DNA of 15,448 nucleotides. Source: Planctomycetaceae bacterium (lineage in GTDB: Bacteria > Planctomycetota > Planctomycetia > Pirellulales > UBA1268). Under the pieces are notes generated by a model. It did not search any database. It had not been told where the DNA came from and saw nothing but the letters and a program-made list of their open reading frames with translations. The DNA is taken from NCBI GenBank assembly GCA_005789975.1, contig SXWC01000168.1, positions 1-15,448 of the forward strand, in the 5' to 3' direction. The number at the start of each line of letters is the position of its first letter. Position 1 is the stretch's first letter. Positions 7,751 through 13,106 of this stretch are shown one piece after another. The position numbers were made by a program, and so were the translations under genes.

Positions 7751-7870
7751 CCCGCCCACCCGGTGCGGGCCGTCCGCCTTTCGGGACCGTTCGCGACGCC
7801 AGCCTCTGTTCCCGAAGATCAGTTTCCTTCCCATCGCCCATCGTATTGATCCCCTTTCGAGGATTTCGGA

Positions 7871-8191
7871 ATGCCCCATTCGGCCAGCGCCAAGAAACGT
7901 CATCGTCAAAACCTCCGCAACCGTGAGCGGAATCGCGTCGTCAAGTCGGACATCCGATCAAAGGTCCGCAAGGTCCTCGAAGCGATCACCAGCGGTGACG
8001 TCGCTGCGGCGAAGGAACAGTTCAAGGGCATGACGAAGTCCACCGACCGTGCCGCGTCCACGGGCACGATTCACCGCAACCGTGCGGCCCGCATCAAGTC
8101 GCGGATTTCGGCCCGCATCAAGAAGGCCGAGAAGGGCACGGGCGTCGCCAAGCCGACGGCCAAGGGACGCAAGGCCGCATCGAAGGCCTGA
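7871..8191 (+). CDS. rpsT: Small ribosomal subunit protein bS20
   Basis: S20 binds 16S rRNA and helps assemble the 30S subunit. The 106 residues begin with MPHSASAKKRHRQNLRNRERN, the typical basic N-terminal helix, and continue with VKSDIRSKVRKVLEAI and the family's closing GTIHRNRAARIKSRISARIKK. The family is usually near 87 residues; the extra length is a lysine- and alanine-rich C-terminal tail (from about residue 88). GAGG at 7859-7862 lies 8 bases before the ATG and confirms the start. The 120 bases after the TPR gene could hold its own promoter but show no strong boxes. It converges on pyrK across 60 bases containing a perfect 12-base palindrome (8214-8225). Confidence 0.97.
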   Translation: MPHSASAKKRHRQNLRNRERNRVVKSDIRSKVRKVLEAITSGDVAAAKEQFKGMTKSTDRAASTGTIHRNRAARIKSRISARIKKAEKGTGVAKPTAKGRKAASKA

Positions 8192-8251
8192 CCCGTCCCG
8201 CTCAGTTCGCGACTGCCCCGGGGCACTGCCCTGGCGGGCTGCCGTGGTCGA

Positions 8252-9130
8252 TCACCACTCGACGCTCTGCGAGTCGAAGATCGGCCCTTCGACGCAGGTG
8301 CGCCGGTAGTCCCAGCCGCCATCGGCGTCGCGAATTTTCGCCACGCAGGTGAAGCAGATGCCGATGCCGCACGCCATGGGTGTCTCGAGGGACACGGCGC
8401 ACGGCACGCCCTTGGCATCGGCCCATCGTGAGACCGCGGCCATCATCGGCTCCGGGCCGCAGCAGGCGATGCGGGTGGTGGAGCGGTCGACTCCACCCGC
8501 AAACCGCATGTCGAGCAGGTCGATGACCGTGCCCTTCGTGCCCGCGGAGCCGTCGAGGGTCGCCAGATGCACGTCGCATCCCGCGTCACGAAAGTCGTTC
8601 GGAGCGGCGAACATGCCCGCGTGACGTGCTCCCCAACAGAATGTCACCTGGCGGGCGGCCGGGGCGTCGCGGTGGGGCAGGCCGTAGCGGGCTTTCCCGA
8701 GTCGCTCGCGGGCAAGGGCAAGGAGAGCCGTCTGGCCGATGCCGCCGGCCACGAGCACGAGATGCTCCACCGGGGGCAGCCAGAAGCCGTTGCCCAAGGG
8801 CCCCCACACGGCCAGCTCGTCTCCCGGACGGGAAAAGGAGAGCGCGGTGGTAAACCGGCCGTGCACGAGGTAGACGAAGTCGGCGTATCGGGGGCCGACG
8901 CCGTCGCCGAAGGTGTCGTAGACCGCCAAGGGGCGGGCGAGCAGCGGATCGGTACGGTCGGGGAGCCGCAGCATCGCGAACTGGCCGGGTACGGCCCGGG
9001 CGGCGATCTCCGGGCAGTCGATCCGGATCCGCCAGGTTGCTTCGGCGACCTGATCGTGGGCCACGATCCGTGCCCGCAGATGATGGGCCCCATCGGCATG
9101 GCAGGTCGTTGCGGGGGTCACGCTCGCCAT
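8252..9130 (-). CDS. pyrK: Dihydroorotate dehydrogenase electron-transfer subunit
   Basis: PyrK carries FAD and a 2Fe-2S cluster and passes electrons from PyrD (class 1B dihydroorotate dehydrogenase) to NAD+ in pyrimidine synthesis. The 292 residues show the flavin-binding RPLAVYD (66-72) and GPLGNGF (110-116), the nucleotide-binding VAGGIGQTALLALA (127-140), CCGPEPMM (223-230), and four cluster cysteines C254, C259, C262 and C279 with the closing CVEGPIFD. The ATG at 9130 follows the rluB stop by only 2 bases, and GGAAAGG within the rluB end could serve as ribosome binding site, so translation is probably coupled to rluB. No pyrD lies in the window. A related ferredoxin-NADP reductase-like subunit is possible, but the cysteine spacing favours PyrK. 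Confidence 0.9.
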   Translation of the reverse strand: MASVTPATTCHADGAHHLRARIVAHDQVAEATWRIRIDCPEIAARAVPGQFAMLRLPDRTDPLLARPLAVYDTFGDGVGPRYADFVYLVHGRFTTALSFSRPGDELAVWGPLGNGFWLPPVEHLVLVAGGIGQTALLALARERLGKARYGLPHRDAPAARQVTFCWGARHAGMFAAPNDFRDAGCDVHLATLDGSAGTKGTVIDLLDMRFAGGVDRSTTRIACCGPEPMMAAVSRWADAKGVPCAVSLETPMACGIGICFTCVAKIRDADGGWDYRRTCVEGPIFDSQSVEW

Positions 9131-9132
9131 GT

Positions 9133-10467
9133 TTAGGCCTTTCCACCGCCGGCCGGCTTCGAACGCCACGACGACGCCTTGCCGGCACGCTTCCGCCTGC
9201 CGGGCATCGGACGAGCCGGCTTGCCGCCCGCACCGGTCGGTCGCCCTGCACCGGTCGGTCGCCCCGCACCGGTCGGTCGCCCCGCACCGGTCGGTCGCCC
9301 CGCACCAGTCGGTCGCCCCGCACCAGTCGGTCGCCCCGCACCAGTCGGTCGCCCGGCGCCAGTCGGTCGCCCTGCACCAGTCGGTCGCCCTGCACCAGTC
9401 GGTCGCCCTGCACCAGTCGGTCGCCCCGCACCAGTCGGTCGCCCTGCACCAGTCGGTCGCCCTGCACCAGTCGGTCGCCCGGCGCCAGTCGGTCGCCCGG
9501 GTCCGCCCAACCGACGCGGCGGACCGCCGGGCCGGCGGCCCCGCTCCGGTGCGCGCGGACGCACCGGCTCCCGCTCGGCGTCAGGACCGACCTCCGCAAT
9601 GGCGTCGCGCCGCAGCGACTCGATCTCACTCCACGTCAGCTGCCGCCACTGCCCGGGCAGAATGTTCCCCAGCGAGAGCTTGCCGACGGCCACCCGCTTC
9701 AGCTGATGCACCTTGTGGCCAAGACTGGCGAGCATCCGGCGAATCTCACGGTTTTTTCCCTCGTCGAGCACCATCTCGAGCACCGCGCTCTGCTTGTGCT
9801 GCGATCGGATGGAGACTCGCTTCGCATGCACCTCCCCCTCGGCCAGCCGAATACCGCGACGCAGCCGGTCGAGCAGTTCCTCCGTGGGCACTCCGGCGAC
9901 CTGCACGAGGTATTTTTTCTCCACGCCGTAGCGCGGGTGCGCGAGCAGGTTGGCGAGGCCCCCGTCGTTGGTGAGCAGGATCAATCCCTCGCTCATGCGG
10001 TCGAGCCGACCGATCGAGAAGAGTCGGTGGTCGCCCGGTACGAGATCGACGACGCGGGGCCGGCCCGCCGGATCGACGTTGGTGGTGACCACCCCGACCG
10101 GCTTGTTGAGCATGAACACGACTCGCTTCGGGTTTGGCAGTTTCTCCCCGTCCACCCGGATCTCCTGGGTGAGCGGATCGACACGGACACCGAGCGTCGT
10201 CACCACCGTGCGATCGACCTCGACCCGCCCCGTCGTGATCAGTTCTTCGCAGGACCGCCGACTGCCGAGGCCCGCGGAGGCCAGCACCTTCTGCAGCCGC
10301 TCGAGCCCGTCGTCGGCGGCGGCAAACCGCGGACGGTCATCCCCGTCGTCACGACTCCGCGAAAATGGCCGCCGACCACCGGCGCTGCGGGCCGGAGTGC
10401 GGCCGCGGATACCTGAATCAGGACGCGGGGGCCGGCCGCTGGGCGGCCGCGAATCGGGGGCGGGCAT
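9133..10467 (-). CDS. rluB: rRNA pseudouridine synthase, RsuA/RluB/E/F family, with (GRPTGA)15 tail
   Basis: This family isomerises a specific uridine in rRNA to pseudouridine; RluB modifies the large subunit. Of 444 residues, about 55-105 form the S4 RNA-binding domain (ERLQKVLASAGLGSRRSCEE), and 115-295 form the catalytic domain with NKPVGVVTT (121-129), GRLDRMSEGLILLTNDG (153-169, catalytic D156) and EGKNREIRRML (236-246). The first 50 residues are basic and proline-rich. The C-terminus (300-444) is an arginine-, proline- and glycine-rich tail containing fifteen identical GRPTGA units (324-413) and a lysine-rich end. The ATG at 10467 precedes MPAPDS; an open frame upstream to 10563 is less convincing. 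No Shine-Dalgarno is seen. The gene sits between the small lipoprotein gene and pyrK. Which rRNA uridine is targeted is not determined by sequence alone. Confidence 0.92.
   Translation of the reverse strand: MPAPDSRPPSGRPPRPDSGIRGRTPARSAGGRRPFSRSRDDGDDRPRFAAADDGLERLQKVLASAGLGSRRSCEELITTGRVEVDRTVVTTLGVRVDPLTQEIRVDGEKLPNPKRVVFMLNKPVGVVTTNVDPAGRPRVVDLVPGDHRLFSIGRLDRMSEGLILLTNDGGLANLLAHPRYGVEKKYLVQVAGVPTEELLDRLRRGIRLAEGEVHAKRVSIRSQHKQSAVLEMVLDEGKNREIRRMLASLGHKVHQLKRVAVGKLSLGNILPGQWRQLTWSEIESLRRDAIAEVGPDAEREPVRPRAPERGRRPGGPPRRLGGPGRPTGAGRPTGAGRPTGAGRPTGAGRPTGAGRPTGAGRPTGAGRPTGAGRPTGAGRPTGAGRPTGAGRPTGAGRPTGAGRPTGAGRPTGAGGKPARPMPGRRKRAGKASSWRSKPAGGGKA
9229..9498 (-). repeat. Fifteen in-frame copies of an 18-bp tandem repeat
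   Basis: Fifteen 18-bp units run without interruption through the 3' part of rluB. Each encodes GRPTGA on the minus strand, and all fifteen are identical at protein level. On the plus strand the units differ only at three spots: CACC or CGCC at the start, CCGG or CCAG next to it, and an ending of CTG, CCG or CGG. The four units at the low-coordinate end (9231-9302 in the plus-strand phase) share the CCGG form and the other eleven have CCAG. A CGG-ending unit followed by a CGCC-starting unit occurs twice, seven units apart, which suggests block duplication. Confidence 0.98.
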
Positions 10468-10572
10468 GGGGCTTGGTTCCGGAGGGGGTGCCGCGAAAAC
10501 GAACGATCCGCGACAGGCAACGGGCCACGGACGAATGGCCCGATCATACACACCGCCCGGCAACGCGGCATC

Positions 10573-10848
10573 TCACCGCGCTGGTTGCGACCACCAGCGG
10601 GACCGCTTCACTTCCGCCACGGGTTCGGCGTAGTCCCGCGGCCGCGTCCCGTCGAGCGTCGAGTACTGCCGGAAGAGGGATGGGCCGATGTCGTTTTCCA
10701 TGAACGGATCGAAGCGGACGGCCCGCCGCTGCTGGTTCCGAGCGGGGCCGGGATCGAGCCAGGCGGGTTTGCTGAGCGAGGCGCAGCCCACCGTGGTCGC
10801 GATCAGGATCGCGACCGGTCCGATCTCAATGAGGGATTGAGCGCGCAT
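10573..10848 (-). CDS. Small putative lipoprotein, unknown function
   Basis: The 91-residue product starts at an ATG with a short N-region, a hydrophobic stretch (PVAILIATTVG) and C22 in the context TVGC, which resembles a lipobox although the -3 residue is threonine rather than leucine. The mature part is polar and rich in aromatic and charged residues, with FDPFMENDIGPSLFRQYSTLDGTRPRDY near residues 46-73, a segment that looks conserved rather than random. I infer an anchored periplasmic protein of unknown role. It lies 105 bases before rluB and 98 bases after manA, and a promoter-like sequence at 10887-10915 precedes it, so it may head the lipoprotein-rluB-pyrK transcript. Confidence 0.7.
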   Translation of the reverse strand: MRAQSLIEIGPVAILIATTVGCASLSKPAWLDPGPARNQQRRAVRFDPFMENDIGPSLFRQYSTLDGTRPRDYAEPVAEVKRSRWWSQPAR

Positions 10849-10886
10849 GACGGCGGGTGGCCCGGGGCTTCAGGGAGAAGGGCCGG

Positions 10887-10915
10887 AGTGTAGAAGCCGC
10901 AAGACAAGGGCCCAA
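10887..10915 (-). promoter_or_regulatory. Candidate promoter for lipoprotein-rluB-pyrK
   Basis: On the minus strand TTGGGC (10915-10910) and TACACT (10892-10887) are separated by 17 bases, the optimal sigma-70 spacing. The -10 matches four of six consensus positions and the -35 three of six. Transcription would begin near 10880, about 30 bases before the lipoprotein ATG. It falls in the largest gap of the leftward series and suggests that manA and the lipoprotein group are separate transcription units. Confidence 0.4.
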
Positions 10916-10946
10916 CCCCGGTTTCCACCCCGATTTTGCCACCGTG

Positions 10947-11921
10947 TCAGGGGAGCGCGACATGGAGCAGCGTCGCAGGCCGACCGGCGACCGCCGAGGC
11001 CGCCAGGGCCTGCCGGCCGGTCGATGCGGGCAGGAGCAGGCAGGCACCCGCGGAGAGCGGTGGGAGCTCCCACCGCTTGTCGAGGGTGACGGCCCCGGAG
11101 AGCACGGCGATGAAATGGCAGCCGTCGTCGCCGCCGACTTCCCAGGAACCCCGGGGACGCACCTCGTCGAACACGAAGTATCCGCAGCCGACGAGCCGGC
11201 GCACCGCGGGATCAGCGGTCGGCAGCGGCGTCACCGGCCCGACCGGCTCCATGCGGGTCGTCGCCTCGAGACCTGCCTCGACATGCAGTGGTCGCGACAT
11301 TCCGTCGGGGCCGACGCGATTCCAATCGAAGAGCCGATAGGTGACGTCGCTGGATTGCTGGATCTCGGCGATCACGAGCCCCGCCCCGATGGCGTGCACC
11401 GTGCCCGCCGGGATGAAGATGCAGTCGCCTGGCATGGCGGCGAACGAATGGAGGGCCTCGTCGCACCGGCCCGTCCGTAGCGCCGCTGCGAAGTCGTCCC
11501 GCGTGACACCCGCCCGCACGCCGGCATAGATCCGGCTGCCGGGCTCGGCGGCGATCACATACCACGCCTCGGTCTTTCCCAGGTCCGGTGTGTCGAGCCT
11601 CGCCCCCCGCAGGTCGTCGGGATGCACCTGCACGGAGAGATCGCGGCGGGCATCGAGAAACTTGAACAGCAGCGGGAACGCCCGCTGCGGCGCGTGCCGA
11701 CCAAGAAGCTCGCTCCCGCGCGAGACGACGAGTTCGCCGAGGGTGGTGCCGGCGAGTGGACCGACAGCGACCACGCTCTGGTCGCTTCCCCGATCGACGA
11801 GTTCCCACGATTCCGCGTAATCGTCACCCGGAGGCAGATGGCGGCCGAGCAACGATTCGAAGCGGCGGCCGCCCCAGATGAAGCGGCGATAGACGGGGGT
11901 GAAAATCAGCGGTGGCAGCAC
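10947..11921 (-). CDS. manA: Mannose-6-phosphate isomerase, class I
   Basis: ManA interconverts mannose 6-phosphate and fructose 6-phosphate, linking glycolysis to GDP-mannose and surface polysaccharide synthesis. The 324 residues fit the short Bacillus-type form. Visible are FIWGGRRF (14-21), VQVHPDD (97-103), GKTEAWYVI (115-123), PAGTVHAIGAGLVIAEIQQ (171-189) and DVTYRLFDWNR (192-202). The zinc ligands would be Q98, H100, E118 and H176, all present. The start is a GTG at 11921, giving a beginning (PPLIFTPVYRRFIWGG) that aligns with the family; no ATG is available nearby and no strong Shine-Dalgarno is seen. It follows a 56-residue membrane protein gene by 42 bases and is probably co-transcribed with it. 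Confidence 0.94.
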   Translation of the reverse strand: MLPPLIFTPVYRRFIWGGRRFESLLGRHLPPGDDYAESWELVDRGSDQSVVAVGPLAGTTLGELVVSRGSELLGRHAPQRAFPLLFKFLDARRDLSVQVHPDDLRGARLDTPDLGKTEAWYVIAAEPGSRIYAGVRAGVTRDDFAAALRTGRCDEALHSFAAMPGDCIFIPAGTVHAIGAGLVIAEIQQSSDVTYRLFDWNRVGPDGMSRPLHVEAGLEATTRMEPVGPVTPLPTADPAVRRLVGCGYFVFDEVRPRGSWEVGGDDGCHFIAVLSGAVTLDKRWELPPLSAGACLLLPASTGRQALAASAVAGRPATLLHVALP

Positions 11922-11963
11922 GTCGCGTCGATCCGGTTGGGCCGGGACGGCGGCGACCGGCGA

Positions 11964-12134
11964 TCACGAGCCGGCATAGCCTTCGAGAATCCGCCCGATC
12001 CCGAAGCAGCATACCGAAAAGACGAGCATGCCGAGCATCGGCCCGGAGGAGATCCGCCCGCTGAGTTCCAGCATCACCGCGATCGCCGGGACCGTGAGCC
12101 CTGCGAACTGACCGAGCCGTCCAATCGCTCTCAT
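11964..12134 (-). CDS. Small two-pass membrane protein, unknown function (56 residues)
   Basis: This short gene begins with MRAIGRLGQFAGLTVPAIAV and ends RILEGYAGS. It has two hydrophobic segments, about residues 9-24 and 33-48, separated by the polar LSGRISSGP turn. A good ribosome binding site, GAGGG on the minus strand (12146-12142), lies 7 bases before the ATG. The layout (LGQFAGLT, then ISSGPMLGMLVFSVCCFGIGRILEGY) resembles small conserved membrane proteins I associate with planctomycetes, but that is recollection, not a search. It is the first gene of the leftward series and lies 42 bases ahead of manA. Function is unknown. Confidence 0.7.
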   Translation of the reverse strand: MRAIGRLGQFAGLTVPAIAVMLELSGRISSGPMLGMLVFSVCCFGIGRILEGYAGS

Positions 12135-12187
12135 CAAAACGCCCTCATCCCAGCCTTGCCTCCGCCGCGCGGCTCCGTACCCGACCA

Positions 12188-12216
12188 GTTTTGTCGATCG
12201 GGACGACGCAGTTCAA
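12188..12216 (-). promoter_or_regulatory. Weak candidate promoter for the 56-residue gene and manA
   Basis: On the minus strand TTGAAC (12216-12211) and CAAAAC (12193-12188) are 17 bases apart; they match four and three of six consensus positions. The predicted start near 12181 leaves a leader of about 45 bases. The rest of the 290-base gap between 12134 and 12425 shows no gene on either strand; the tpx reading frame is open through most of it but looks non-coding. Confidence 0.25.
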
Positions 12217-12358
12217 CTCCAGCCCCCCTACCCTTCAGGCCACCCGCCCACGGGAATGCGAAACCGCGGCCTCGTGCGGCGACCGGATGCCGCCCCCCCG
12301 ATTCCAACGCCGGCCGGGGCGATTCGCCATCCCAACGCAGGGGGAATCGGGCCGGGGC

Positions 12359-12386
12359 TTGCCGCCAACGGCATCACGGCAATACT
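12359..12386 (+). promoter_or_regulatory. Candidate promoter for tpx
   Basis: TTGCCG (12359-12364) and AATACT (12381-12386) are separated by 16 bases and each match the sigma-70 consensus at four of six positions. The start would be near 12393, with a leader of about 32 bases carrying AAGGAGAG. I see no convincing OxyR- or PerR-type operator around it. Confidence 0.35.
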
Positions 12387-12424
12387 GCCCCCATACTTCG
12401 GAACCCCGGCAAGGAGAGACGACC

Positions 12425-12946
12425 ATGGGTCGACACGGCGCAGTGACATTCAAGGGCAACCCGCTCACGCTCGTGGGCGACGAGGTGAAGGTCGGTTCGG
12501 CGGCTCCCGATTTCGACCTGACCTGCTACGGCTCGGGCGGAATGGAGCACATCACGAAGGCCGACCTCCTCGGCAAACCGGCGATCATCAGCGTCGTGCC
12601 GTCGCTCGACACGCCCGTCTGCCAGGTGCAGACCAAGACGCTCAACAAGCGGCTGGCCGCCCTCGGCGACAAGGTGACCGCGTTGACCGTGAGTCTCGAC
12701 CTCCCCTTCGCGATGAACCGCTTCTGTGGGGCGGAAGACATCAAGTCGATGCGAAATGGCAGCGACTACATGGACCGCGCGTTCGGCACGAACTGGGGCC
12801 TCTTGATCGACGAACTCAAGATCCTCGCCCGCGCCGTCTTCGTGCTCGACTCCAAGGGCGTCGTGCAGTACGCCCAGGTCGTCAAGGAAGTGGCCGAAGA
12901 GCCGAACTACGACGCCGCCATCGCCGCGCTCGAAAAGCTCGCGTGA
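12425..12946 (+). CDS. tpx: Thiol peroxidase (2-Cys peroxiredoxin, Tpx)
   Basis: Tpx reduces hydrogen peroxide and organic peroxides using electrons from thioredoxin. The 173 residues are the normal length. The peroxidatic site is PSLDTPVCQVQT (59-70), with C66 and the catalytic-triad T63; the resolving cysteine is C101 in NRFCGAEDI, matching the Tpx pattern rather than other peroxiredoxins. The N-terminal VTFKGNPLTLVG and the VGSAAPDFDL segment are also typical. AGGAG at 12412-12416, 8 bases before the ATG, is one of the clearest ribosome binding sites in the window and excludes the longer open frame upstream. No signal peptide is evident, so it is cytoplasmic. It stands alone, divergent from the 56-residue gene and convergent with alaS. 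Confidence 0.96.
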   Translation: MGRHGAVTFKGNPLTLVGDEVKVGSAAPDFDLTCYGSGGMEHITKADLLGKPAIISVVPSLDTPVCQVQTKTLNKRLAALGDKVTALTVSLDLPFAMNRFCGAEDIKSMRNGSDYMDRAFGTNWGLLIDELKILARAVFVLDSKGVVQYAQVVKEVAEEPNYDAAIAALEKLA

Positions 12947-12954
12947 TCCCGGTT

Positions 12955-12982
12955 CACCCCGGAGCGTCGTGGCTCCGGGGTG
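12955..12982. terminator. Perfect 11-bp hairpin after tpx
   Basis: CACCCCGGAGC and GCTCCGGGGTG form a perfect 11-bp stem around the loop GTCGTG, starting 9 bases after the tpx stop. There is no T-run on the plus-strand side, so it is an atypical intrinsic terminator, as is common in G+C-rich genomes, or a 3'-end stabiliser. Confidence 0.6.
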
Positions 12983-13024
12983 CCCGCTGTCCGTCGACAA
13001 AGTCATCCATGACCTTTGTCCACT

Positions 13025-13066
13025 GGATCGACCGGTGGAAACGCCGAGGGTTTCCCCGGTCGATCC
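13025..13066. terminator. Long 17-bp hairpin with one bulge between tpx and alaS
   Basis: The left arm (13025-13042) and right arm (13050-13066) pair over 17 bp with a single bulged T at 13036 and the loop GCCGAGG. It lies 40 bases past the alaS stop and could end alaS transcription or act in both directions. No T-run flanks it on either strand. Confidence 0.55.
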
Positions 13067-13084
13067 TCTTCGCATCCTGCTCAG

Positions 13085-13106
13085 GCAGACTTGCTCCACA
13101 GTCTGC
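13085..13106. other. Short hairpin touching the alaS stop codon
   Basis: GCAGACT and AGTCTGC pair perfectly over 7 bp around the loop TGCTCCAC, ending on the first plus-strand base of the alaS stop triplet. It may add to termination of the alaS transcript or be incidental. Confidence 0.35.

Noticed and set aside
8214..8225. Perfect palindrome TGCCCCGGGGCA between rpsT and pyrK as a terminator or operator
   Set aside because: It has no loop and no T-run, and such G+C palindromes occur by chance at this composition; kept only as a remark under rpsT.
9229..9500. CRISPR array
   Set aside because: The 18-bp units are contiguous with no spacers and are in frame with a coding sequence.
9037..10416. 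Long plus-strand frames across the 18-bp repeats, giving repeats such as APVGRP or RSPCTS
   Set aside because: An 18-bp repeat without stops leaves several frames open automatically. Only the minus-strand frame joins to recognisable S4 and pseudouridine synthase domains.
12191..12424. N-terminal extension of tpx
   Set aside because: A strong AAGGAGAG site precedes the ATG at 12425, and Tpx similarity starts there; the upstream frame is low-complexity.
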